64,000 nucleotides of DNA from Geobacter sp. SVR (GTDB lineage: Bacteria; Desulfobacterota; Desulfuromonadia; Geobacterales; Pseudopelobacteraceae). Below the pieces are notes generated by a model. That model had not been told where the DNA came from and did not search any database. It was given only the letters and a program-made list of their open reading frames with translations. Positions 44,998 to 54,014 of this stretch are shown here, piece by piece (within the stretch, counting starts at the first letter, position 1; the number at the start of each line of letters is the position of its first letter). Made by a program: the position numbers and the translations under genes. The DNA is taken from contig NZ_AP024469.1 in NCBI RefSeq assembly GCF_016865365.1, positions 3,316,501-3,380,500 on the forward strand, given 5' to 3'.

Positions 44998-47444
44998 CCG
45001 ATCGCAAAAAGGCACTGCTGTTTCTTGTTGGGCTTCTCGGCCTCTTGATCCTTTTTTACTCTCGCATCCTCTTCACCGACAAGATCATCAGGGCACCTGA
45101 TATCATTGCCGAATTCTATTGGGGGATCAAGGACATGGGAAGCCTGTCGTTCCGGCAGCTTTTCCCGGCCAGCCTGCAGGCATCCTGGAGCCCCTATGTG
45201 AACAGCGGCTACTCTGTTGAGGGAGGCGACATATCGCTCTCCTTCCTGCTGTGGAAAAACCTGGTTTTCTGGGCGATTCCGGCTCCGGCCAGCGTAGCCT
45301 GGTTCATCGTGCTGCAACTTTTCTTCGGCGGGGCCGGCACCTACCTCTGCTGCCGCGTCATCGGCGCGAGCCGTCTCGCATCCTTTGCTGGCGGGATGAT
45401 CTTTGCCCTGTCGCCGGAAATCGCCTCGCTGATCAACGCCGGCCATGTCATGAAGATCGCCACCATATCCTATGCCCCGTGGGCCTTTTACTTCCTGGAA
45501 CGGGGCTTCCAGTCCCGGCGGCCCATCTTCTTTCTCACCACGGCCCTTGTCCTCGCCTTCCAGTTCTTCAACACCCACTGGCAGGTTGCCTTTTACACCT
45601 GCCTGTGTGTCGGTGCTTATGGTGTCTTTCGCCTGATCGGCATTGCCCTCGCCAAGAAGGACGACGCGAAAAGCCCGCTCCTCCGGCTGCTGGGTCTGAA
45701 TGTGGCACTGCTGGCATTCTTCCTGGCCACAGTCTCGATCTCACTCCTGCCGCTGGCCAACTGGTCCAAGGATACCAACCGCGGCGTGCAGAGCGGCTCG
45801 AATCAAGGTGGCGGAGCCGTTCTGCAGGGTGGGCTGAATGTGGATGAGGCCATGTCCTGGTCGCTGCCCCCCGAGGAACTGGCCACCTTCGTCGTCCCCG
45901 GGATGTTTGGACTCTCTCGCCAGGAAGCGGGCGAAAACCCGAAAAACATCGCCTCCTATTACTGGGGGCGCATGCGATTTACCCAGACCACCGATTACAT
46001 GGGGCTGCTGCCTTGGCTGCTCCTGCCGCTGCCGTTGATCTTCCGGCGTGACCGCTATACCTGGCTTGCGCTGGGGGGGATCATCGGCGGAATTCTGTTT
46101 TCCATGGGCAAGTACACCCCGTTCTACTGGCTGCTGTACAAGTTCTTCCCCGGCATAAACCATTTCCGGGTGCCGAAGATGATGATGTTCATCCCGGTGC
46201 TGGGGCTGGCGATCCTCGCGGCGCGGGGACTGGACCTGCTTTGCGACGGGGAGACGAGAAGAACTCCCGCCTTCCGGCGTTACCTGATCGGCATCTGCGC
46301 CTTACCCGCGGCACTCCTGCTGCTGCTCGGGATTGAAACGGCTGCTGCCGGGCAATGGCTTGAGGCACTGGGGGACATTCTCTCCCAGCCGACCCGTTAC
46401 GAGCAGGGGGCCTACCTGGTGGCTCAGCGCTGGCGAAACCTGGTAGGTGAAACAGCCATAGCTGCCGGCTTCGCCGCCCTGTACGCCGCTATTATCATGG
46501 CCGCCACAAGAATATCGCTGGCCCTGGCCGTCCCCTGGTTGCTCCTCTTGCTGTTTGTCGGCGATACATGGCGCATCAACGACAAGTTCCTGTTTCTGAC
46601 CGACGCACCCGCACAGGCCAGGGGGGGCGAAACCGCTCCGCCGGTGGCGCAGTTTCTCGCCTCCATGCCGAAAACCTACCGGGTCGCTCCGTTTGATGGC
46701 AATGACCCGATGCAGTATGCCTCACGCAACATTCCGGTGTTTTTCACCTCCAACGCGGTCCAACAGGTACGCTGGCAGCAGTTCCTGGATGCATTTACCA
46801 TCGGAAGCGTCATGCCGGATATCATCAATGTCAAATACCTGATTGTCCGGAATCAGGACTACCAGCAGCAGAAGGAGCGGATGGGAGACAGATTCACCCT
46901 GGCATTTTCCTCCCCGGACGGCGGTTCTGTTGTGCTGGAAAACCGCCGGGTGCTCCCCAAAGCCTGGCTGGTGCCGTCAGCCGCCCTGATTACCGATCCG
47001 GCCCAGCGCCTGTCGATCCTACAGAACCCGCAATTTGATCCGGCAACGGTGGCCCTGGTAGAGTCTCCCCCTCCGATAGCGCTGGCGGACCCGATCAGCC
47101 AGCACAAGCCCCTGCCTTCCCAAAATGTTGCGGTACCGCTCTATCAGGGGGAACGTATCGTCGCCGAAGCAGCGGTTCCGGCCAACGCCCTGCTGGTGCT
47201 CGGCGAAAAGTACTATCGCGGATGGAAAGCCACTGTGGACGGAAAGCCGGCCGAGATCGTGCCGGTCGACCACATCCTGCGCGGGGTCTACCTGACGCCG
47301 GGAAAACACCGGATCGAATTCCGTTTCGACCCGCTCCCCTTCAAAATTGGCAAATACCTGACCCTGGCCTCTTTTGCGTTTTTCGCCGCAATGCTGATCC
47401 GGGAATGGCTGATCCGCAGCAAAAAGCGGGAGCTGGAAGGATGA
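44994..47444 (+). CDS. YfhO-family membrane protein
   Basis: An 816-residue polytopic membrane protein with about 11-12 transmembrane helices in residues 1-530, a long soluble region after that, and a final helix (YLTLASFAFFAAMLI). The early FYSRILFTDKII and the later YYRGWKATVDGKPAEIVPVD then HILRGVYLTPGKHRIEFRFD are classic YfhO features. Relatives resemble GT-C glycosyltransferases and act in teichoic acid or lipid glycosylation in Gram-positives; here transfer of a sugar from a lipid donor on the periplasmic side is inferred. Last gene of the polysaccharide run. Confidence 0.85.
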   Translation: MTDRKKALLFLVGLLGLLILFYSRILFTDKIIRAPDIIAEFYWGIKDMGSLSFRQLFPASLQASWSPYVNSGYSVEGGDISLSFLLWKNLVFWAIPAPASVAWFIVLQLFFGGAGTYLCCRVIGASRLASFAGGMIFALSPEIASLINAGHVMKIATISYAPWAFYFLERGFQSRRPIFFLTTALVLAFQFFNTHWQVAFYTCLCVGAYGVFRLIGIALAKKDDAKSPLLRLLGLNVALLAFFLATVSISLLPLANWSKDTNRGVQSGSNQGGGAVLQGGLNVDEAMSWSLPPEELATFVVPGMFGLSRQEAGENPKNIASYYWGRMRFTQTTDYMGLLPWLLLPLPLIFRRDRYTWLALGGIIGGILFSMGKYTPFYWLLYKFFPGINHFRVPKMMMFIPVLGLAILAARGLDLLCDGETRRTPAFRRYLIGICALPAALLLLLGIETAAAGQWLEALGDILSQPTRYEQGAYLVAQRWRNLVGETAIAAGFAALYAAIIMAATRISLALAVPWLLLLLFVGDTWRINDKFLFLTDAPAQARGGETAPPVAQFLASMPKTYRVAPFDGNDPMQYASRNIPVFFTSNAVQQVRWQQFLDAFTIGSVMPDIINVKYLIVRNQDYQQQKERMGDRFTLAFSSPDGGSVVLENRRVLPKAWLVPSAALITDPAQRLSILQNPQFDPATVALVESPPPIALADPISQHKPLPSQNVAVPLYQGERIVAEAAVPANALLVLGEKYYRGWKATVDGKPAEIVPVDHILRGVYLTPGKHRIEFRFDPLPFKIGKYLTLASFAFFAAMLIREWLIRSKKRELEG

Positions 47445-47451
47445 AGCCGGC

Positions 47452-48156
47452 GTGACCCTCGACGACCTGAAGCTGTTCGATCTGCAGCTGTTCCAGCTCC
47501 GGCGCGGCTATCGCTACTCACTGGACCCGCTGCTGCTGGCGCGCTTCTGCCCCCCGCTGCAGGCCGGCGCACGCATTGCCGATCTGGGAGCCGGATGCGG
47601 CATCATTGCCCTGGTGCTGGCCCGGATCCATTCCGCGGCTTCGGTGGTGGCAATCGAGAACAACCCCGAAATGTCGGCACTGGCCGAGCGGAATGTCCGG
47701 CACAATGGTCTTGCGGAGCGGATTTCCGTACGGACCAAAGATGTCATTGACATACGAAAAGGCTTTACCGATTCCACCTTCGATCTGGTGGTATTCAATC
47801 CCCCCTACCGGGTACCCCGCAGCGGCAAGATCAGCCCCCGTACGGGGCGGGATACCGCACGCCATGAATCGACCGCCGGCCTGGCCGATTTCCTCGCTGC
47901 GGCCAAGTTCATGGTAAAACCATCAGGCAGGATCTGCTTCATCCAGCTACCGTCCCGGCTGGCAGAGTTCATGGCGTTGGCAGCGCAGATGAAGCTGGCT
48001 GTGCTGCGGCTGCGCATGGTTCATAACAATCAGAAATCGCCGGCCGTCATGTTCATGGCAGAACTGGTCAAGGGGAGACGCAGCGCCCCGGTGGTGGAAG
48101 CGCCGCTGTTCGTGCGGGATATGGACGGGGAGTATACGGACGAGGTCTGGCGGTAA
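47452..48156 (+). CDS. tRNA1(Val) (adenine-N6)-methyltransferase-like protein
   Basis: A 234-residue methyltransferase starting with GTG 47452. LDDLKLFDLQLFQLRRGYRY then SLDPLLLARF is the TrmN6-like start, IADLGAGCGIIALVLARIHS the SAM loop and VVFNPPYRVP the N6-adenine catalytic NPPY motif; the conserved SGKISPRTGRDTARHESTAG follows. These fit YfiC/TrmN6, which modifies A37 of tRNA1(Val). It sits seven bases after the YfhO stop but is a housekeeping-type gene, and a terminator follows. Confidence 0.85.
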   Translation: MTLDDLKLFDLQLFQLRRGYRYSLDPLLLARFCPPLQAGARIADLGAGCGIIALVLARIHSAASVVAIENNPEMSALAERNVRHNGLAERISVRTKDVIDIRKGFTDSTFDLVVFNPPYRVPRSGKISPRTGRDTARHESTAGLADFLAAAKFMVKPSGRICFIQLPSRLAEFMALAAQMKLAVLRLRMVHNNQKSPAVMFMAELVKGRRSAPVVEAPLFVRDMDGEYTDEVWR

Positions 48157-48187
48157 CGCCCGTGTGGTGGATATAGGACATACCAAT

Positions 48188-48224
48188 AAAAAAGGCATCC
48201 GCACGAAATGAGGATGCCTTTTTT
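48188..48224. terminator. Bidirectional intrinsic terminator
   Basis: AAAAAAGGCATCC (48188-48200) pairs with GGATGCCTTTTTT (48212-48224) around an 11-base loop. The A-run and T-run make it work on both strands, between the convergent trmN6-like and CheX-like genes. Confidence 0.93.
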
Positions 48225-48248
48225 ACTCGAGTATTATTCCGGGGCCAC

Positions 48249-49115
48249 TCAGTTTTTTATCAACAGAATCAGCTCCATCTTTTCCCCTTCGCCCACGTAG
48301 ATGGGGAAGCTGAGTGCCGTATGTCCACCCGGCACCGGCAGCCCGGCCGCGGGGGGATGAATGGTGACCGGCGGACTGATGTTCATGATCGTGCCCATCT
48401 GCGAAGCCTTGGCAGCCACATTCCCGCAGACCACGTTCACGAACTCCATTACCGTGTCTTCCAGGACCTCGGCCGGTTCGTTCTCAACGGTTTCCTCACG
48501 CAGGATAGCACGTGCAATCGTCTTCTGGAGCCCCTCAGATACCGAGATCAGGTATCGGGCTGCGACGTCTCCGCTGAAGTCCATGGCCGCCATCATGAAA
48601 TTGGAGGATACTTCCTTCACAACCTCGCATTTCCCCGGTCTGTGTGCAAGAGCCAGCACGCGGGTGATCATTTTGAAGGTCAGATCGGCGGTCATCTCCC
48701 AGATGGCGCTGTTGGCCAAACCGGCGGGCAGCTCGATCCTGTCCGACACGTACTGGGCCTGGTCGGCCTTGAATGCCTCAAGATGCTGCTGCAACTGGCC
48801 TTCGGTAATGGCTCCGATCAGCACCAGCGCCTCGCCGATGTACAGGTGGGTGTTCTTCTGGCGGGTAACTATTTCATTGAGCTGATCCGGGGTCAGGATG
48901 CCCTGCTCGACCAGGATGTCGCCCAGTTTGGCATCCTTGGAAAACTGGGCGGCGTGTGCCCGCTCGATATCGTCGCGGGTGACGTATCCCATTTCCACGG
49001 CCATTTCGCCGAATTTGAGGTTTTTGCTTTCCTGAAGCTCTATTGCTCTAAGCAGCGCTTCCCGTGTGACGATGCCTTTTTCCACCAGGAATTGCCCGAA
49101 AAATTTGACGGCCAT
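48249..49115 (-). CDS. MshEN-CheX domain fusion protein
   Basis: A 288-residue protein. Residues 1-125 hold MshEN-like repeats (FFGQFLVEKGIVTREALLRA, KFGEMAVEMGYVTRDDIERA, LGDILVEQGILTPDQLNEIV), known in some proteins to bind c-di-GMP. Residues about 130-285 form a CheC/CheX-type domain (SSNFMMAAMDFSGDVAARYL, EFVNVVCGNVAAKASQMG), a CheY-phosphatase fold. AAGGGG precedes ATG 49115. It lies 37 bases after the receiver gene at 49153 and most likely acts on it. Loss or retention of phosphatase activity (E-x2-N type residues; here EDTVMEFVNVVCGN includes E and N) is compatible with activity. Confidence 0.78.
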   Translation of the reverse strand: MAVKFFGQFLVEKGIVTREALLRAIELQESKNLKFGEMAVEMGYVTRDDIERAHAAQFSKDAKLGDILVEQGILTPDQLNEIVTRQKNTHLYIGEALVLIGAITEGQLQQHLEAFKADQAQYVSDRIELPAGLANSAIWEMTADLTFKMITRVLALAHRPGKCEVVKEVSSNFMMAAMDFSGDVAARYLISVSEGLQKTIARAILREETVENEPAEVLEDTVMEFVNVVCGNVAAKASQMGTIMNISPPVTIHPPAAGLPVPGGHTALSFPIYVGEGEKMELILLIKN

Positions 49116-49152
49116 CAGCTTTTCCCCTTATGTTCGTTGAGGTATCGAGGAA

Positions 49153-49512
49153 CTAGAGTGCGCGCAGTATCTCCAGCACACCCGCCGCTTCGAATGGTTT
49201 GGAAATGACGTTTTTGGCGCCCATCTTGAGTGCCTCGGTGAATTTGTCGCCCACGCCCCCCAGAGAGGTGATCATCACCACCTTGACCTCCTTGTCGAGT
49301 ACGACCAGGCTGCGTAGGGCGGTCAGGCCGTCCATGCCGGGCATGTTCATGTCCATGCAGATGATGTCGGGGTTCTCCGAATGGTTCAACTTGATCGCCT
49401 CGGCACCGTTTTTGGCATGGCCGACGCAGACGAAATCGCCAGACTCCTTGATGATCTTCTCCAGTTGACGCGCAACCGAAAGACTGTCGTCAACAACCAG
49501 CACCTTTTGCAT
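49153..49512 (-). CDS. CheY-like response regulator
   Basis: A 119-residue stand-alone receiver beginning MQKVLVVDDSLSVARQLEKI, with GAGGAGGAG just upstream of ATG 49512. D8/D9 form the acid pocket, the phosphoacceptor is the first Asp of CMDMNMPGMDG (about residue 53), VVMITSLGG carries the Thr/Ser, and Lys is in VISKPFEAAGV. It precedes the CheX-like protein in the same transcript, forming a receiver/phosphatase module. A longer frame to 49719 runs through the promoter and is not coding. Confidence 0.9.
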   Translation of the reverse strand: MQKVLVVDDSLSVARQLEKIIKESGDFVCVGHAKNGAEAIKLNHSENPDIICMDMNMPGMDGLTALRSLVVLDKEVKVVMITSLGGVGDKFTEALKMGAKNVISKPFEAAGVLEILRAL

Positions 49513-49585
49513 CTCAATCTCCTCCTCGTACTTGAAGCGCAACGAATCGAGAAAAACCGGTGTCGTCCCGACTGCGAACGTGGTG

Positions 49586-49614
49586 TTTGTAACCCAAACC
49601 GGGTCAAAAGTCAA
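49586..49614 (-). promoter_or_regulatory. Putative promoter of the receiver/CheX operon
   Basis: On the minus strand TTGACT (49614-49609), 17 bases, TACAAA (49591-49586). It gives an untranslated leader of about 67 bases. The rest of the 295-base gap 49513-49807 holds no gene and no recognisable cobalamin riboswitch ahead of cbiQ. Confidence 0.5.
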
Positions 49615-49807
49615 AATATGTTTACCTTTCCAGGGTGGCTCAAAGATGCTATAAGGCTGAAGTTGTCCATCTCGGGTATACTTGAATGCATCAGCGCTGG
49701 ATGGCTGCAGACTCCGCACGGTCAGCCGGCGCGGATCGTCATGTCCGGCAGCCGGTCCGTCATCGAAAAATCTTTCGCCCCTTTGCCCCCCTTATGCACG
49801 GTGAACA

Positions 49808-50616
49808 ATGGCATCCATCAACGAAGCGGTACTCGATATCAAACGCCTGGATCTGATGGCCTGCGGCGATTCCGGCATCCATCGCCTGGATGCGCGCGTC
49901 AAGGTGCTCGTAACGGCGATTTTTATCGTTGCGGTCGTATCCTTCGATAGATACGAGCTGGCAGCCCTGCTCCCGTTTTTCCTCTTTCCGGCAGTCATGA
50001 TCTCCCGCAGCAACCTCCCGCTGCGGTTCATACTGGGCAAGATGGCCCTGCTCTGCCCTTTTGTCCTGGTCGTCGGCATATTCAATCCCCTTTTTGATCG
50101 TGGGACAATGATCCAGGCCGGGGGTATCGGCATTTCCGGCGGCTGGGTCTCGTTTGCCTCGATTCTGGTCAAGACGCTGCTTACCGTGGGCGCCACCCTG
50201 ATCCTGATCGGTGTCACCGGTTTTACCGCCGTGTGCCGTTCTCTCAGGGCATTCGGGATGCCGGGGGTTTTTGCCGTGCAACTGCTGTTTCTGTACCGCT
50301 ACATTTTCGTGCTTGCCGAGGAGGTGGCGCGTGCCGCGCGGGCACGGGAATTCAGATCCTTCAACAGGAAGGGGCTGGGGATCACCAGTTTCAGCGTGAT
50401 GATCGGGCACCTGCTGCTGCGGACCTGGCAGCGGGCGGAACGTATTCACATGGCCATGCTGGCCCGCGGCTTCACCGGAGCGCTCCACACCCGCCGGACA
50501 AGCCGCTTCGGCCGGGAAGAACTCTGCTTTTTACTCGGCTGGTCCTCGCTGTTCATCTTCCTGAGATTTCAGAACGGCCCGCATTTGCTCGGGTCACTCG
50601 TCACACGGATATTCCC

Positions 50617-50620
<4 letters not shown>
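49808..50620 (+). CDS. cbiQ: Cobalt/nickel ECF transporter, transmembrane component CbiQ
   Basis: A 270-residue membrane protein with about five to six helices, the T component of an ECF-type metal transporter. IHRLDARVKVLVTAIFIVAV is the usual first block, and ARAAREFRSF-like motif (here RAARAREFRSFNRKGLG) with RIHMAMLARGFTG are the two coupling motifs that touch the ATPase. It overlaps cbiO by ATGA. The substrate-binding CbiM/CbiN genes are not in the window. Confidence 0.9.
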
Positions 50621-51384
<764 letters not shown>

Positions 51385-51631
51385 CGGCCATTCGTTCATC
51401 ATCCCAGCGGCAATCGTAGCCTGCCCAACCCACACCTACTCGACCTTTTCTACAACTGTCAGCAACCTCCCCCCAACCCCTTCCAGCGCAGTGTAGCGCG
51501 CTCGTGCTCCGTGCATCGAAACGAACACGAAAAACGAGCCGAATCAAGGCATCAAGGCAAGTGAGCCGAGCGGTCGCAACGCTGTTCAAGGTGGTGCAGA
51601 AGCACGTCCCCCCCCGCCAAGCCGCAGCTTA

Positions 51632-52969
51632 TCAATGGCTTTCCCTTTGCCGTTCTCCCAAAGGATGATCGGGGTCAGCGGCCAGATCACTTATGGTCAT
51701 GGTGCCGAGAGACGCTGACAAGCAATCATCCAGGCGGGATAGTATGGCGTCTACCTCGGGAATCTTGCCATCGGCTGCTCTCCGACCGTTGCCGACGGCA
51801 TCGAGGATTTCCTGCAGTGTCAAGCTATCCGGATCGACGGCGGGCACGTAGGTTGGCGGATGCGCCGATCCTTCCACAAGCAACCGTTGATGAACCAGCC
51901 TGGAGAGAACCGGTTGAGCCGTCGCAGGCGGTAAACCCAGATGCTCAACGATGTCTTTCAGGGTCAAGGGCTGCCGAAGTTTGAAATTCCGGGTGGCTAG
52001 AAACATGATGAGCAGGGCGATCTTTTCATTTTCGCGGGTTGCAAAAGTTCTATTCCGATCGTGTGGCGGGCCCGGGTACTGGTGATGGAATGAAAGGCGT
52101 GCCCCTGCCAGCAGAATGAGCCAGCTCAACTGGAGCCAGATCAGGAACAGGATCGAAAAGGCAAAGCCGGAATAGATGGCCGGATATTGGGCGGATGTCA
52201 CGGTGAAGGTAGCAAAGGCCAGTCCGGCCAGCTCCCATAAAACCCCGGCAAAAGCTCCACCTGCAAGGGCCGAAAGAAAATGAACCTTCCTGTTCGGCAG
52301 GAGTTCGTAGACAAAGGTGAACGCAGCAATTGCCATTGCATAGGGAAGCAGCTCGCCGGCAAGAACAATAGCAGTGCTGAATGGCTCGAATTGCTGAAGC
52401 CATACGATAAAAGTGGTACTCATGAAGGAAACGGTAATGCCGGTGGCGGTGAGGACAAGAACCGGCCCCACCAGCAGGATAATCAGATAATCACCCAATC
52501 TTCGTCCCGGGCCCTTGGTGTTTCTGGCTGCCCAGATGTAGTTGAGAGTACCCTCCAGCTCGTACATGAGAGCAATGGCCTTGTAGAGCAAAAGAGCGAA
52601 ACCGATGGACCCGAGGACACCGAGATTGAGGTTGTCGACGAACTGCGTTATCTGCATCGCCAGGTTTTTTCCTTCCGGCCCCAGTGGGGCGAGGAAGCCG
52701 ATCAGAAAATCCTCGAGCATGGCATGGGCGCCAAACGCCTTGAGCATGGAAAAGCTGACGGCCAAAAGCGGAATGAGCGACAAGAGGGTCGTATATACCA
52801 GGCCGGTGGCCTGCAGCGACAGTTCCCTGTCGGTAAATGCCAGGTACACCAGATATAAAAATCTGAGCAATCTGATCCCCAGTGTCCTCATCGTGCTCAT
52901 ATTCCGAGGATCGAGAGTCCAGAGCCGGTTCTCCAGAAAATCATTTATTTTGGACAAGAGAGATTCCAT
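51632..52969 (-). CDS. YihY/BrkB family membrane protein with C-terminal winged helix
   Basis: A 445-residue protein with six hydrophobic segments in residues 30-290 (LQATGLVYTTLLSLIPLLAV, LGSIGFALLLYKAIALMYEL, FSILFLIWLQLSWLILLAGA), the YihY/BrkB family once called ribonuclease BN; the real function is unsettled. Residues about 310-390 look like a winged-helix domain (NFKLRQPLTLKDIVEHLGLP then PATAQPVLSRLVHQRLLV), common in the longer YihY proteins. It is transcribed alone on the minus strand; the 247 bases before cbiO's end (51385-51631) hold no gene. Confidence 0.85.
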   Translation of the reverse strand: MESLLSKINDFLENRLWTLDPRNMSTMRTLGIRLLRFLYLVYLAFTDRELSLQATGLVYTTLLSLIPLLAVSFSMLKAFGAHAMLEDFLIGFLAPLGPEGKNLAMQITQFVDNLNLGVLGSIGFALLLYKAIALMYELEGTLNYIWAARNTKGPGRRLGDYLIILLVGPVLVLTATGITVSFMSTTFIVWLQQFEPFSTAIVLAGELLPYAMAIAAFTFVYELLPNRKVHFLSALAGGAFAGVLWELAGLAFATFTVTSAQYPAIYSGFAFSILFLIWLQLSWLILLAGARLSFHHQYPGPPHDRNRTFATRENEKIALLIMFLATRNFKLRQPLTLKDIVEHLGLPPATAQPVLSRLVHQRLLVEGSAHPPTYVPAVDPDSLTLQEILDAVGNGRRAADGKIPEVDAILSRLDDCLSASLGTMTISDLAADPDHPLGERQRESH

Positions 52970-53214
52970 TACTTATCGGGAAAGGCGGTGAATTGTGGGA
53001 AGATATTGCGCCCTGGCTCTGTCACTAAAACGTATCAAATTACGTGTTGTTGTAAAGGTTCACCCCCGCATGACTCTTACCCCGGGAACTCCATGCCTGT
53101 TCGGGTAATACTTCCCGAACGGCTGACGGCTCAGGTCCTCAGTTTTCAGGAGAGAGTCGAGTTATTACGCCAAAGAAGGAGCATGGTTTGAATTCGGCCG
53201 GGGTGAGGCTTCCG
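52970..53214. other. Intergenic region, no gene assigned
   Basis: The region before the superoxide dismutase promoter has no clear gene. It includes a perfect hairpin GTTCGGG/CCCGAAC (about 53098-53119) and a short open frame ending at 53191 that has no ribosome site or recognisable family. The hairpin has no T-run. Confidence 0.4.
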
Positions 53215-53242
53215 TTGACAGGCATGGGGGGCGAGGTAGAAT
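53215..53242 (+). promoter_or_regulatory. Putative strong promoter of the Cu/Zn superoxide dismutase gene
   Basis: TTGACA (53215-53220), 16 bases, TAGAAT (53237-53242): a perfect -35 and a 5/6 -10, about 30 bases before ATG 53272. It is one of the best sigma-70 matches in the window. Confidence 0.75.
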
Positions 53243-53271
53243 TTGCTAAAACCTTTTTGGGAGGCCAGACC

Positions 53272-53793
53272 ATGACGACGAGAATAGTATTGTGCCTGCT
53301 TGTGCTGACAACGGCTGCAGCGGCCGGTGCTGCGGAAAGCGGAAAATCGGCCACGGCGAAGATTATCGATTCGCTGGGCAAGACACTGGGCACCGCACAT
53401 TTTTCAGAGAAAAACGAAGGCGTGGAAGTGACGGTGAAGGTTTCGGGATTGCCGCCGGGGAAGCACGGCATCCATCTGCATGAACAGGGAAAATGTGATC
53501 CTCCCGGTTTCAGTACGGCTGGAGGTCATTTCAATCCGTCCGCCAAGCAGCACGGATCTATGAACCCGGGAGGAAAGCACGCAGGTGACCTGCCGAATCT
53601 GATGGTCAAGGCTGATGGCACGGCAGAGTTCACCGCAACTGCAAAGGGAGCCACTCTGGGGGACGGTGGCGGATCTCTTCTCAAAAAGGGGGGCACTTCC
53701 ATAATTATTCACGCCGGGCCGGACGATGAGAAGACGGATCCAAGCGGTAATTCCGGTGGTCGGATCGCCTGCGGAGTGGTTACTGCACAATAG
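53272..53793 (+). CDS. sodC: Superoxide dismutase [Cu-Zn], periplasmic
   Basis: A 173-residue enzyme with a signal peptide (MTTRIVLCLLVLTTAAAAGA) and GGGAGG before ATG 53272. It converts superoxide to hydrogen peroxide and oxygen. Metal ligands are visible in HGIHLHEQGKC, GGHFNPSAKQHG, HAGDLPNL and SIIIHAGPDD, with the disulfide Cys in HEQGKC and GGRIACGV. The length is normal for the bacterial secreted type. It is a single-gene transcript by the promoter ahead of it. Confidence 0.95.
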   Translation: MTTRIVLCLLVLTTAAAAGAAESGKSATAKIIDSLGKTLGTAHFSEKNEGVEVTVKVSGLPPGKHGIHLHEQGKCDPPGFSTAGGHFNPSAKQHGSMNPGGKHAGDLPNLMVKADGTAEFTATAKGATLGDGGGSLLKKGGTSIIIHAGPDDEKTDPSGNSGGRIACGVVTAQ

Positions 53794-53823
53794 GGACAAA
53801 AAAGGCCGCTGCAGTGAGCGGCC
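53794..53823 (-). terminator. Intrinsic terminator (minus strand)
   Basis: On the minus strand GGCCGCT (53823-53817 region) pairs with AGCGGCC (53810-53804), followed by T7. It would terminate transcripts coming from the NtrC-type gene 190 bases upstream; on the plus strand the hairpin has no T-run. Confidence 0.7.
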
Positions 53824-54014
53824 CAGCTAATTCTTCCTCGCTGATGGATCGTGAACTGGCCGGCGGCTCAGGTCGCCAGCGTCATGTTTCCAGACGAGAG
53901 AATTGAACGAGGTCGGGGCATTCCCATCCCCCTTCCGGGTAGTGATAAGCAAAACGGGCCGCGAGGGAGCACCCCCTGCGGCCCGTATGCTTCTGTTTGC
54001 CGAAAGCCTGCCGG

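Noticed and set aside
51385-51631. Possible cobalamin riboswitch or missing cbi gene near cbiO
   Set aside because: No conserved B12-box sequence or coding pattern is visible.
52988-53191. 67-codon frame before the superoxide dismutase gene
   Set aside because: No ribosome site, no family, contains a perfect hairpin and overlaps the promoter region.
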